Of a stretch of 64,000 bases of DNA, positions 18,101 to 33,100 are shown piece by piece; the first letter of the stretch is position 1; each line of letters starts with the position of its first letter. The position numbers and the translations under genes were made by a program. The stretch spans positions 1,550,001 to 1,614,000 of the forward strand of contig OZ243941.1 of NCBI GenBank assembly GCA_965214205.1. The letters run 5' to 3'. The stretch comes from G963663315 sp965214205 (GTDB lineage Bacteria > Pseudomonadota > Gammaproteobacteria > Arenicellales > Poriferihabitantaceae). Below the pieces are notes generated by a model. The model saw nothing but the letters and a program-made list of their open reading frames with translations, searched no databases and was not told where the DNA came from.

Positions 18101-21100
18101 GACGACCAGGACACAATCAGCGAAGGCGCCAGCAGTCCCACGGTGCGGATCACCGCAACGCTTGACGGTGAGACCCAATTTGGCGCCAACCAAACCATCA
18201 CCATCACCGTAGGCGACAACGACAACGACACCGCCACCGAGGGAGAGGGCGGCGACTATGCCACGGTGAATGACTTCGACATCACCCTGCCTGTCGGCGA
18301 CACCAGCGTCTCCAAAGACCTGACACTCACCCTGAATGACGACAGCGTGGACGAACCGGATGAGACCGTCACCGTGGCCGGCGAGCTCGCCAGAGTGACA
18401 GTGAAAGGCACGAGCTTCACCATCGAAGACAATGATGACACGCCCACCGTCACGCTGGTTCTGACTCCGGAATCGATAAACGAGAGCGGCGCCACCAACG
18501 CCAGCACGGTTACAGCCACCATGGACGGGGAGTCCAGCGAAGCCGTGACGCTCACGGTCTCCGCCACGCCGGTCGACCCGGCGGTCGCGGGCGACCTTGC
18601 CCTGAGCGAAAACACCACACTGTCGATCCCGGCCAACACGCAAGCCAGCGCCGGGGTCGTGACCATCACCGCCGTCGATAACGACGTGGATGCGGCGGAC
18701 AAGACCGTCACCGTTGCCGCCACCGCCACCGGCGGCAATGCGCTGGTGAAAGCGCCGGGGAGCCAGACCCTCACGATCACGGACGACGACACCCGCGGCA
18801 TCACCGTGTCGAAGGCGGCGCTGACGCTGGATGAGGAAGACAACGCGGCAACCATGGATGCGGACGAACACCAGGACACCTATACCGTGGCGCTCGATAG
18901 CGAACCCTCCGGCGGCACGGTGACGATAGGGGTTGCCAGCGGCGATACGACTGTCGCCGGGGTCGCTCCGGCGACTCTCACATTCACCGCCTCCAACTGG
19001 AATGAGCCGCAAACGGTGACCGTGACCGCGGTTGCTGACGGTATCGACAATCCGAATGACCGGCGCGTTGCGGCTATTACCCATACCGTGACCGCCACGG
19101 GGACGGATTACGAAGGCGCAACGGCCAGCGGTGTGACGGTCACGGTCAATGACGACGATGGCGCGCCGACGCTGTCCATCAACGATCCATCCGTGACCGA
19201 GGAGCTGGACGACGGCGCCACGGCAATGCTCACCTTCACCGTGCAACTGAAACCGGCAGACGGAAGCGGCAACACGGTGACCGTGGACTACGCGGACGCC
19301 GGCACCGGCACCGCAACCTCGGGTGGCACGGACTACGCGACCCTGGCCAGCGGCACGCTGACCTTCATGCCCGGCGAAACCAGCAAGCCCGTGGCGGTCA
19401 CGGTGAGCGGCGATGACATCCATGAATCCGACGAGACGGTGGTCGTGCGCCTGTCCTCGCCTTCCAATGCCACACTGACAGGCGGCGCCACCACGCTGGA
19501 CGGCACGGGAACCATCAATGACAACGACCCCACGCCCACGGTTTCCGTCGCCGACGCCACGGCTGTGTCCGAGGGCAACGTGGCGGCCCCCGATCCGCCC
19601 AACAACATGACCTTCGCCGTCACGCTCTCGGCGGTCAGCGGCCTGGAGGTGACGGTGCCCTACACCCTGGCCGGCACAGCCACGGCAGGCACGGACTACA
19701 CCGAGCCCGACCCGCGCTCCGTGATGATCGCCGCGGGGCAGACGCAGGCGAATATCGCAATCCCCGTGGCCGGCGATGAGGTGGATGAGGAAAACGAAAC
19801 GATCACGGTCACGCTGGGCATGCCGACAAACGCCACGGTCTCGACGGCCGAAGGCGCGGGCGCCGCCAGCGGGACGATCACGGATGACGATACCCGCGGC
19901 GTCAGCGTCACTCCCACCGCATTGACCGTGGCCGAGGCGGACAATGCGGGCACCGCGGCCACCAGGGAGAACCAGGAAACCTACAAGGTGGTGCTCACAA
20001 GCGAGCCCACCGGCGCGGTGACGGTCAACCTGGAAAGCGGCGATGAATCCGTGGCCAGGATCGATACGGCGAGCCTGGTTTTCGGAACCGGCGACTGGAA
20101 TACGGAACGCACGGTGACCGTCACCGGCCAGGCCGACGTCATCGACAACACCGGCAACGAGCGCACCACCACCATCGCCCACACGGTGAGCGCCGCGGGG
20201 ACGGATTACGCCGACGAAACCGCCGAGGGAGTGACTGTGACGGTGACCGACGATGACGCCGCCCCCAGCGGCATCACGCTCACGGCGAATCCCGACTCGG
20301 TAACGGAGAATGGAGGCGCCAAAACCGTCACCGTCACCGCCGCGGTGAACGGCGCCACCCGCTACGCGCAGGCCAGGACCGTGTCGGTGAGCGTGGGCGG
20401 CGGCACGGCCATCTCCGGCACGGACTACACGGCCGTGGACAGTTTCGACATCACCATAGGCGCGGGTGAGGACGACGCGAGCAACACGTTCACGCTCACC
20501 CCCGACAATGACGTGCTGGCCGAGGGTAACGAGACCATCGACGTTACGGGAATCCTGTCCGGCATCACGATAACGCCTGATGAGATCACCCTCACGGACG
20601 ATGACGCCGTGCCGAGCGGCATCACGTTGAGCGTGGACACCAACGGCGCCGAGGACGGCACGCCGAGCACGGTGGCCGAGGACGCCGGCGCCACGGTGGT
20701 GACGGTAACGGCCACGGTGAACGGCGCGACCCGTTACGTGGACGCCAGGACCGTGGCGGTGAGCGTGGCGGACGGTACCGCGGAATCGCCCGCGGACTAT
20801 GCGGCGGTGGACAACTTCAACATCACCATCGCCGCGGGCGCTGCCAGCCACACCGGCAGCTTCACCGTCACGCCGGTGGACGACGACCTCGACGAGGCCA
20901 ACGAGACAATCAACGTAACCGGCACGCTCAGCAGCGTCACGATCGCCCCCGCAACAGTGACCTTCACCGACAACGACGACCCGGTGAGTTTCTCGATCGC
21001 CGATGCGGAGGCCACCGAGGGCGGCAAGGTGGCGTTCACGGTGAGCCGCGAAGGGGCCGGGGACAACCTGGCGTCGGTGCGGGTGACCACCGCCACGGAC

Positions 21101-24100
21101 AGCAGCGATGGGGCCAATGCGGCCGATGCGGACGATTACACCGCCACGGCGCAGACGTTGAACTTTGCCAAGGGCGTCACCAGCCAGACGGTGGAGGTGC
21201 AGACCACACAGGACGACCTGTTCGAGCTGGACGAGACGTTCAAGGCGACCTTGAGCGCCCCGGCGCTGGCGGAGGACGACCCCGGCACCGGGGTCAGCAT
21301 AGAGACGGACAAGGGCACGGCCATCGGCACGATCAAGAACGACGACACCGAGCCCTCGTTCGCGGTGGCCGACGCGAGTGCTGCGGAGGGCGATGCCATC
21401 ACCTTCACGGTGACCCGCTCCGGGGCGATGGACAACGCGGTGTCGGTGAAGTGGAACACCAAGCCGGACAGCGGAGCGGGCGCGGCTTCGGCCACCGACT
21501 ACACCCCGGTAACAGCGCCGACTGTGCTGAACTTCGCCAGGGGCGCGAGCAGCCGGACCTTCACGGTCGCCACCACCGAGGACGTGCTGGCCGAGGGCGA
21601 CGAGACCTTTCTGGTGGAGCTGACCGAGCCGGTCGGCGGCACGATTGCCACCGCCGAGGCCACGGGCACCATCACGGACGATGACGCGGCGCCCACCGGC
21701 ATCACCTTGTCGGTGGATGCGGACACCGGCACGAACAACGTGCAGAGCAGTATTGCGGAGGAAGGCGGCGTCAAGACGGTGCGGGTCACGGCCACCATCA
21801 ACGGCGCCACGCGCTTTGCCACCGCGCAGACGGTCACGGTAACGGTGGGCAAGGACGGCGACTCCGCCACGGAAGGCGCGGATTATTCCAACGTAGCGGC
21901 GCAGAGCATCGAAATCCCGATCGGCGCGGCCAGCGCCTACGTGGACTTCATGCTCACGCCCACCACCGACGTGCTGTTCGAGGGCAGCGAAACCATCAGC
22001 CTGGAGGGAACGCTCACCGGCGTCACGTTCACCAACTCCTCCATCACCATCACGGACGACGACGCTGCGCCCAGCGCCATCACCTTGTCGGTGGATGCGG
22101 ACACCGGCACGAACAACGTGCAGAGCAGTATTGCGGAGGAAGGCGGCGTCAAGACGGTGCGGGTCACGGCCACCATCGGCGGCACGACGCGCTTTGCCAC
22201 CGCGCAGACGGTCACGGTAACGGTGGGCAAGGACGGCGACTCCGCTACGGAAGGCACGGACTACGCCATGGTGGACGCGCAGAGCATCGAAATCCCGATC
22301 GGCGCGGCCAGCGCCTACGTGGACTTCATGCTCACGCCCACCACCGACGTGCTGTTCGAGGGCAGCGAAACCATCAGCTTGGAGGGAACGCACACCGGCG
22401 TCACGTTCACCAATTCCTCCATCACCATCACGGACGACGACGCCGCGCCCAGCGCGATTACGTTGTCGGTGGACACCAACGCCGGCGGGGACGGCACGCC
22501 GACCACTTTGGGCGAGGGGGCCACGGCCACCACGGTGCGAGTTACCGCAACCATCACCAGCGCCACGCGCTTTGCCACCGAGCAAACGGTCAAGGTAAAG
22601 GTGGGCAAGGATGGGGACTCCGCCACGGGAGGCACGGACTACGCGCTGGTGGCGGACCAGAACATCAAGATCCCCGCTGGCGCTGAAAGCGCCTATGTGG
22701 ACTTTTCCCTCACGCCCACGCACGACATCCTCGACGAGGCGGATGAGACCATAAGCGTGGACGGCGAACTGACCGGCGTTACGTTTACCGCGGCCACAAT
22801 CACCATCAACGACGATGACGCTGCGCCGCAATTCATTACTCTGGCCGTGGACACCAACGCCGGCGGGAACGGCACGCCGACCAGTGTGGGCGAGGAAGCC
22901 GGGGACACCACGGTGCGTGTCACCGCGACCATCACCAGCGCCACACGCTTTGCGGCCAACCAGGCGGTCACGTTTGAAGTGGGCAAGTCGGCGGACTCGG
23001 CCACGGAAGACACGGACTACACCGAGGTCGGCACCCTCACCATCACGATTGACGGGGGTGACGCCAGTGGATATGTGGACTTCACCCTGACGCCCACCTC
23101 CGATGTGCTCGACGAGTCGAACGAGACCATCAGCGTGCATGGCACGCAGGCCAACATCACGTTTACCGACGCCACCATCACCATCACGGACGATGACGCG
23201 GCGCCGAGTGGCATCACGCTGAGCGTGGACACCAACGGTTCGACCGCGGGCACGCCGAGCACGGTGGCGGAGGACGCCGGGGCCACGGTGGTGACGGTCA
23301 CGGCCACAGTGAACGGCACGACGCGCTACGTGGACGCCAGGACCGTGGCGGTGAGCGTGGCGGACGACACCGCGGCATCGCCCGCCGACTACGCGGCGGT
23401 GAGCGGCTTCAACATCACCATTGCCGCTGGCGCGGCCAGCCAGACCGGCAGTTTCACCGTGACGCCGGTGGACGACGACCTCGACGAGTCCGACGAGACG
23501 ATCGACGTCACCGGCACGCTGACCGACATCACGGTAACCGGCGCCACGGTGACCCTTACCGACACCGACAACCCGGTGAGTTTCTCGATCGCCGATGCGG
23601 AGGCCACCGAGGGCGGCAAGGTCACCTTCACGGTGAACCGCGGCGGGGCCGGGGACAACGTGGCGTCGGTGAAGATTGCGACCGCGGCGGACTCGGGCGA
23701 CGGCGTCAATGCCGCCGATGCGGACGACTACACCGCTATCGCCGCGGCGCAGACATTGAACTTTGCCGCCGGGACCACCAGCCAGACGGTGGAGGTGCAG
23801 ACCACGCAGGACGATTTGTTCGAGCCGGACGAGACGTTCAAGGCGGTGCTGAGCGCCCCGGCGCTGGCGGAGAACGACCCCGGCACCGGGGCAAGCATCG
23901 AGTCGGGCAAGGGCACGGCCACGGGCACGATCAGGAACGACGACACCAAGCCCTCGTTCGCCGTGGCGGATGCGAGCGCCGCGGAGGGCGACGCCATCAC
24001 GTTCACGGTGACCCGTAGCGGGGCGATGGACAATGCGGTGTCGGTGAAGTGGAACACCAAGGCGGACTCCAGCGCTGACGCGAACGCGGCATTTGCCAGC

Positions 24101-27100
24101 GACTACACCCCGGTAACGACGGCACGGACGCTGACCTTCGCCAAGGGCGTAAGCAGCCAGACCTTCACGGTCGCCACCACCGAGGACGTGCTGGACGAAG
24201 AGAACGAGACCTTCCTGGTGGAGCTGACCGGGGCGGTCGGCGCCACGATTGCCACGGCCGAGGCCACCGGCACCATCACCGACGACGACGCGGCGCCCAC
24301 CGGCATCACGCTGACGGTGTCGCCGGCCATGGTCGGCGAGGAGGACGGCAAGACCAAGATCACGGTGACCGCCACGGTGAACGGCGCCACGCGTTACGTG
24401 GACGCGAAGACCGTGACGGTGAGCGTTGGCGGCGACTCGGCGATATCGGACACCGACTACGACGCGGTGGCCAACTTCGACATCACCATCGCCGCGGGCG
24501 ACGCCAGCCACACCGGCACGTTCGACCTGACGCCCACCGATGACGACCTGTACGAGGGCAGCGAGACGATTGAGGTTACCGGTACCTCGAACGCGCTCAC
24601 CATCACCAAGGCTTCGATCACCCTTGAAGACGACGACACCCGGCCCTCGTTCGCCGTGACGGATGCGAGCGCGACGGAGGGCGACGCCATCACCTTCACG
24701 GTGACTCGTAGCGGGGCGATGGACAACGCGGTGTCGGTGAAGTGGAACACGAAGGCGGACTCCAGCGATGGGGCGAACGCGGCGTCGGCCACCGATTACA
24801 CGCCGGTAACGACGGCGACGACATTGACCTTCGCCAAGGGCGTGAGCAGTCAGACTTTCACCGTCGCCACCACCGAGGACACGCTGAACGAGGCCAACGA
24901 GACCTTCCTGGTGGAGCTGACCGAGGCGGTCGGCGGCACGATCACCACGGCCGAGGCCACCGGCACCATCAATGACGATGACGCGGCCCCGACAACGCTT
25001 ACCCTTGCCGTCGACGCCGACAACAACACCGAGAACGTCCAGTCGTCCCTGGCCGAGAATGGCGGCGTGAAGACCGTCAAGGTCACTGCCACGCTCGGCG
25101 GCTCAACCCAGTTCGACGTTGACAAGACCCTGACGCTGATCGTCGGCGACGACGATGACAGCGCCACCGAAGGCACGGACTATACGAACGTCGCCGACGT
25201 CACCCTCACCATCCCCGCCGGCGACCAGGACGTTGAGCACACCTTTACCCTCACGCCCACCGACGACGCCTTCAACGAGGCGAGCGAGACCATCTCCTTC
25301 GACGCCACTATCACCGGGGTCACCGTTGCCGGCGCCAGCATCACGCTGACCAGCGACGACGCGGCGCCGGCCATCACGCTGACGGTTGATGCCGACAAGG
25401 ACACCGACAACGTCCAGACATCCCTCGCCGAAGACGGCGGCGTCAAGACCGTGCGCGTCACCGCGACGCTCGATGGCGCCACCCGCCTCGAGGAGGCCGC
25501 GGACCTCACCCTCGCCGTCGGCAAGGACGGTGACAGCGCTGTGGAAGGCGCCGACTACACCACCGTCGCCGATCGGACCATCACCATCGGCGCCGGAGTC
25601 GCCAGCGTCATACATGATTTCACACTCACGCCCACCAACGACGATATAGACGAGCCCGATGAAGGCATCAGCATTGAAGGCACGCTGACCGGCATCACCG
25701 TCGCCGGGACATCCCTGACGATCACGGATGACGAGGGCACGCCCACGGTGACGCTGGCGCTGACGCCAACCGCCATCGACGAGAGCGGGAATGGCAACGC
25801 GAGCACGGTGACAGCGACGCTGTCGGGCAAGTCGAGCGCGGCGGTGACGGTGGAGGTGTCGGTACCGAACGATGCCCCGGTCACGTTGAGCAACAACACG
25901 ACCCTGACGATTGCGGCGGGCGCCACGACCAGCACTGGCGCGGTGACAATCACGGCGGTGGACAATGACGTGGATGCGGCGAATGCATCGGTCGTGGTGT
26001 CGGGCGCGGCGTCGGGCGGCGGGGTGACGAACCCGGCCGACCAGACGCTCACCATTACGGACGATGAGGGCACGCCCACCGCGAGCCTGATGTTGACGCC
26101 AGGCACCATCAACGAGAGTGGCGCCACGAACTCCAGCACAGTGACCGCCACCCTATCGGGCAAGTCCAACACGGCGGTGACCCTGACGGTGGTTGCCGCC
26201 GCGGGCGCCAACACCGCTGCGGGCGATTTCACCCTGAGCGGCACCACCCTGACCATCGCCGCCGGTGCGACCACCAGCACCGGCACGGTGACGATCACGG
26301 CGGTGGACAATGACATTGACGCGCCGAACAAGACGGTGACGGTCTCGGCCACTGCCAGTGGTGGCGGAGTGGCGAACCCGGGCAACCAGACGCTCACCAT
26401 CACGGATGACGAAGGCGTCCCGACGGTGACGCTGGCACTGGATCCAACTACCATCGACGAGAGCGGGGATGACAACGCGAGCACGGTGACGGCGATATTG
26501 TCGGGCAAGTCGAGCGTTGCGGTGACCCTGACGGTGGCCGCGGCGCCGGGCGCCGACACCGCTGCGGGCGATTTCACCCTGAGCGGCACCACCCTGACCA
26601 TCGCGGCGGGTGCGACCACCAGCGCCGGCGCGGTGACGATTACGGCGGTGGACAACAATGTGGACGCGCCGAACAAGAGTGTGACGGTCTCGGCCACCGC
26701 CAGTGGCGGCGGAGTGGCGAACCCGGCCAACCAGACCCTGACCATCAACGACGACGATGCGGCGCCCAGTGGCATCACGCTTTCGGTATCGCCGGCCACG
26801 GTGGGCGAGGAAGACGGCGAGACTGAGATCACGGTGACCGCCACCGTGAACGGCGCCACGCGCTACGCGGACGCGCAGACAGTGACGGTGAGCGTGGGCG
26901 GCGGCACGGCGATATCGGGCACGGACTACGACGCGGCGCCCAGCTTCGACATAACCATCGCCGCGGGCGATGCCAGCAAAGCCGGCACGTTCGACCTGAC
27001 GCCCACCAACGACGTCCTGGACGAGGCGAACGAGACGATCAACGTTACGGGCACGTCCGGCAGTCTGACCATCACCCCAACCACGGTCACCATCAACGAC

Positions 27101-30100
27101 GATGATGCGGCGCCCGGCGCCATCACGATTTCGGTGGACGCGGACACGGGCGCAGTCGGCACGCAGACAACCATCGCCGAGGACGGCGGGGCGAAGACCG
27201 TCCGGGTTACTGCAACCATCACCGACGAGACGCGGTTTGTCGAGGCCAAGACGGTGACGTTGGAGGTAGGCGCGGACGCCGACAGCGCCGAGGAGGGCAC
27301 GGACTACGCCAACCTGGGGACACAGAACATCACGATCGATGCGGGCGAGTCGAGCGGCTATGTGGAGTTCACGTTGACGCCGACGCAGGACGTGCTGCAC
27401 GAAGGCAGCGAGACGATCAGCCTGGACGGGACGCTGGCGGGCGTGACGGTGACGGACGCCTCGATGACGTTGACCGACGACGATGCGGCGCCGACCGGCA
27501 TCACGCTGACGGTGTCGCCCGCCACGGTGGGCGAGGGGGCCGGCGAGACCGAGATCACGGTGACCGCCACCGTGAACGGGACCACGCGTTACGTGGATGC
27601 GAAGACGGTGACGGTGAGCGTCGGTGGCGGCACGGCGACATCGGACACGGACTACGGCGCGGTGCCGAACTTCGACATCATCATCGCCGCGGGCGATGCA
27701 AGCAAAGTCGGCACGTTCGACCTGACGCCGACGCAGGACGATCTGCACGAGGGCAGTGAGACGATCAACCTGGACGGGACGGTGACGGGCGTGACGGTGA
27801 CGGACACCTCGCTCACCCTGACTGACGACGACGGCCAGCCGTCGTTCGCCGTGGCGGACGCGAGCGCGTCGGAGGGCGATGCGGTCACCTTCACGGTGAC
27901 CCGTAGCGGGGCGATGGAGAATGCGGTGTCGGTGAAGTGGAACACGAAGGCGGACTCCAGCGACGGGGCGAATGCGGCCTCGGCCACCGACTACACCGCG
28001 ATGACGACGGCGACGAAGCTGGATTTCGCCAGCGGCGTGAGCAGTCAGACCTTCACGGTCGCCACCACCGAGGACATGCTGCACGAGGGCAACGAGACCT
28101 TCCTGGTGGAGTTGACCGATCCGGTCGGCGCCACGATATCCACGGCCGAGGCCACCGGTACGATCACCGACGACGACGCGGCGCCCACAATGCTGACGCT
28201 TTCAGTGGATGCGGATACGGGCACGATGGGAACCCAGACCTCCCTGGCCGAGGATGGCGGGGCGAAGATGGTGCGGGTGACGGCCACGCTGGTCGGTACT
28301 TCGACCTTCACCGAGGCGAAGACGGTGACGGTGGAGGTAGGCGCGGACGCCGACAGCGCTGAGGAGGGCACGGACTACACGGAGGTCACGCGCAAGAGCA
28401 TCACGATCAATGCGGGTGAGTCGAGCGGCTATGTGGAGTTCACGCTCACGCCCACCGACGACGATATAGACGAGCCCAGTGAGGGCATCAGCATTGAAGG
28501 CACGCTCACCAGCGTCACGGTCACCGGGACGTCGCTCACCATCACGGACGACGAGGGTACGCCCACGGTCACCCTGGTATTGATGCCAAGCGCCATCAAC
28601 GAGAGCGGGAATGGCAACGCCAGCACGGTGACGGCGACGCTGTCAGGCAAGTCGAACGAGGCGGTGACCCTGACGGTGGCCGCGGCGGCGGGCGCCGACA
28701 CCGCTGCGGGCGATTTCACGTTGAGCGCCACCACGACCCTGACGATCGCGGCGGGTGCGACCACCAGCGCCGGCGCGGTGACGATTACGGCGGTGGACAA
28801 CAATGTGGACGCGCCGAACAAGAGTGTGACGGTCTCGGCCACCGCCAGTGGCGGCGGAGTGGCGAACCCGGCCAACCAGACCCTGACCATCAACGACGAT
28901 GAGGGCGTCCCGACGGTCACCCTGGCGCTGACGCCAAGCGCCATCAACGAGAGCGGGAATGGCAACGCCAGCACGGTGACGGCGACGCTTTCGGGCAAGT
29001 CGAGCGCCGCGGTGACGGTGGAGGTCTCGGTGCCGAACGATGCCCCGGTCACGGTGACCGCCAACAAGACTCTGACGATTGCGGCGGGTGCGACCACCAG
29101 CGCCGGCGTGGTGACGATCACGGCGGTAGACAACGACGTGGACGCGCCGAACAAGAATGTGACGGTCTCGGCCACCGCCAGTGGTGGTGGAGTGGCGAAC
29201 CCGGCCGACCAGACGCTCACCATTACGGACGACGAAGGCGTCCCGACGGTGACGCTGGCGCTGACGCCAACCACCATCAACGAGAGCGGGAATGGCAACG
29301 CCAGCACGGTAACAGCGACGTTGTCGGGCGAGTCGAGCGCGGCGGTGACGGTGACGGTCTCGGTGCCGAACGATGCCCCGGTGACGTTGAGCAGCGCCAC
29401 GACTCTGACGATTGCGGCGGGTGCGACCACCAGCGCCGGCGCGGTGACGATTACGGCGGTGGATAACGACGTGGACGCGCCGAACAAGAGTGTGACGGTC
29501 TCGGCCACCGCCAGTGGTGGTGGAGTGGCGAACCCGGCTGACCAGACCCTCACCATCAACGACGACGAGGGCGTCCCGACGGTGACGCTGGCGCTGGATC
29601 CAACCACTATCAACGAGAGCGGGAATGGCAACGCCAGCACGGTGACGGCGACGCTGTCGGGCGAGTCGAGCGCGGCGGTGACGGTGATGGTCTCGGTGCC
29701 GAACGATGCTCCGGTCACGTTGAGCGCCAACAAGACCCTGACGATTGCGGCGGGCTCAAAGGTCAGCGCCGGCGCGGTGACGATCACGGCGGTGGACAAC
29801 GACGTGGATGCGCCGAATGCGTCGGTCGTGGTGTCAGGGGTGGCCGCGGGCGGCAGCGTTGCCAACCCGGACAATCAGACGCTCACCATTACAGACGACG
29901 AGGGCACGCCGACGGTCACCCTGGCGCTGACGCCAAGCGCCATCAACGAGAGTGGCGCGACGAACTCGAGCACGGTGACGGCGACGCTGTTGGGCAAGTC
30001 CAACACGGCGGTGACCCTGACGGTGGCTGCGGCGGCGGGGGCCGACACGGTCGCGGGCGATTTCACGTTGAGCGCCAACAAGACGCTGACGATTGCAGCG

Positions 30101-33100
30101 GGCGCGACCACCAGCGCCGGCGCTGTGAAGATCACCGCGGTAGACAACGACGTGGATGCGCCGAACAAGAGTGTGACGGTCTCGGCCACCGCCAGCGGCG
30201 GGGGCGTCGCCAACCCGGACAACCAGACCCTGACCATCAACGACGATGACGCGGCGCCCAGCGGCATCACGCTGTCGGTGTCGCCCGCCACGCTGGACGA
30301 GGGGGATGGGTTGACCAGAATCACGGTGACGGCCGCCGTGAACGGCACGACGCGCTACGTGGACGCCAGAACGGTGACGGTGAGCGTGGGCGGCGGCACG
30401 GCGATATCGGGCACGGACTACGGCGCGGCGCCGAACTTCGACATCGGCATCGCCGCGGGCGCCACCAGCCACACCGGCACGTTCGATCTGACACCCACCG
30501 ACGACACCCTGCGCGAGGAGGATGAGACGATCGAAGTCACGGGAAGCTCCGGCGCTCTGACCATTACCCCGGCCATGATCACCATCACAGACAATGACAA
30601 TGCGGGGCCGGTGGGCACGGTCTCGCTCTCGACATCGCGCTACGAGGTGCTGGAGGGCGATTCGCTCTCGGTGACGGTCAACCTGTCCGAGGCGCCCGCG
30701 GCCGATACGATGATTGAGTTGGAGGCGACCAGCCCGGGCGGCTACAGCGCGACACCCGGCGCGGACTACGATGGTGGCGTGCAGACGGTCACGATCCGGG
30801 CGGGCACAACGAGCGGGAAGGCGCGCATTTCGACCACACGCGACAACCAGAATGACCCCAATGAGACCTTCAAGCTGGCAATCCGGGCATCCGGACTACC
30901 GGGCGCCGTGACCCTTGGCGAGCCTGACACGGCCGTCGTCACGATCCGGGAGCCCGTGAGCGGGATCACGCCACCTGAGACGGCCACGGTGGTGTATGCC
31001 GGCAGACACAGCCGGATCTTGATGCCCGTGCCGGCGGGTCTGAAAGGCCACGGCATTGATGTGGCCTTCTATTTCGATATAGGCCCCGGCACGGCCCAGG
31101 GTGGGGGCGATTGCAGGGAACCTGGAACGGATGTGGTCGATTGGGGCCACTGGCCCTCCTACCCCGAGGGGATGGTGAGAACCGGACCCTTGGTGCGCAT
31201 CGCCGAGGACATCAATACCGACACGATCGAACTGGAAATCGAGTTGTGCGAGGGTTCCGTGGGCAAAACCTTCACTGCCAGCTGGGACAGCCTCCAGTGG
31301 CTCGGCAACCCGGATCGCGGCTTCCCCGGCGTGAAGAGCTACCCATTCAACGCCGCCGCGGCCCATTGCACCTCGACCGTCCTGTGTTGGACGGAGGTCA
31401 CGATCGTGGATGACGACCCCGTCGTCCCGGCCGGTCCCGAGATCACGATTACGGCCGGCGCCGACACCGCCGAGGGTGGTGACGCCGCCTTCACCGTGCA
31501 GGCGAGTCCGGCGCCGACTTCGGATCTCGACGTCACGCTGGCCATTGCCGACGACGCGGTGAGCGACTTTCTGGCGGATGGCGACGAGGGCTCGAAGACG
31601 GTCACGATCGCCGCGGGAAGCGATATGGCCACCTACACGCTCGCGACAACGGATAACGATCTCGAGGAGGAGAATGGAGGCGTGTCGGCGACGCTGGAGG
31701 CCGGAGCCGGCTACCGGGTCGGCAGCCCGTCCACGGCGACAGTGACGGTGGCCGACAACGACGGTGACGATAACGCCCAGGCGACCGTCGTGCGCATAAG
31801 CGGCGGCGACGATATCACCGAAGGGGGCGTTGCGCGCTTCACGCTGACAGGAGCCCCGGCGCCTTCGCAGGACATCACCGTCAACCTGCGCGTGACGCAA
31901 AGCGGCGCCTTCGCCGGGGACGGGGAACTCGGCGCGCGGGTCGTGACGCTCGGCACGGACGCCACTACCACCATCGACATCCCGACTATCGACGACTCGA
32001 CGCTTGAAGACGATGGCATCCTCACCATTACCGCCGAACCGGGAACCGGCTACACCCTGCACGCGACAAATGCCAGCGCCACCGTCGCGGTGGCCGACGA
32101 CGAAGATCCATTGTTGCCGACGATCCATATCGGCGACGCCGAGGCGGAGGAGGGCGACGACGTGCATTTCATGCTCACGCTCTCCCATCCGGTGGACCAT
32201 AACGTGGTCGTGTACTGGGAGACCCGATTCGGGACCAACTACCACGACGCCAGCAACGGCCACGGGCCGAGCTACGGCTCGGCGGTCCCTCGCGCGGATT
32301 TCGTTTACGCCGACAGCCAGGTGACCATTTATGCAGGGAGCACGCGGGGGGAATTTTGGGTCGAGACCCTCGACGACTCCCACGACGAGGGCCGGGAGAC
32401 CTTCACCATCGTGCTTACGGAGGCAACGGGCGGCATCATTGCTGACGAACTGGCGACCGGCGCCATCATCAATTCGGACCCGGTGCCGGCGGCCTGGCTG
32501 GGCCGCTTCGGGCGCACCGTGGCCGAGCAGGCGATCGAGGGCGTCTCCGAGCGCATTGAGGCCGTCGGCACGCCCGGTCGCGCCACCGAGCCTGGCCTCC
32601 GCGGCGCCATGGTGGGCAGCACGTTCGGCGCTCAGCGCGGCGGCAACGGCGACGCCGGTTCCGGGGCGGACGCTTGCCGTCGCGCCGAAGCGCCGCAGAG
32701 GCGCTACCCCCCCGACTGCGACACCAGCCAGCCGGTCAGCGACGACGAGGCCAAGCGACAATTCGCGCAGATGCTGCTTGACAGCCGCTTCACCTATACC
32801 GGCGAAGCGGACGAGGCGGGCGGCGTGTTGGGCTATTGGGGCCGCGGCGCGCAAACCCGGTTTGACGGCGGCGTGGGCAAATTGAACCTTGACGGCAAAG
32901 TCACCACAGCCATGCTCGGCGTGGACTACGCGAGAAACAACTGGCTGGTCGGCATGGCGCTCGCGCAAACCCGGGGCAGCGGTGGCTACCGCCGTTCGGA
33001 CACCGCGCTGATGGACGGCGCCATTGACACCACCCTTACGGCAGCGATCCCCTACGCTTCCTGGCGTGTCTCCGAACGCCTGAACCTTTGGGGCGCGGCG

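Noticed and set aside
16685..24511. Very long open frame (about 2,600 codons) on the minus strand, with other long ones at 26153-28084 and 30896-32968
   Set aside because: They are antisense shadows of the giant gene: strong GC codon-position bias and repeats remove stops on the opposite strand. Their translations are Arg/Gly/His-rich without domains or start signals.
21000..30300. Possible CRISPR-like direct repeats
   Set aside because: Repeats are long (333-378 bases), in frame and code for Calx-beta domains; there are no short spacers of constant length.
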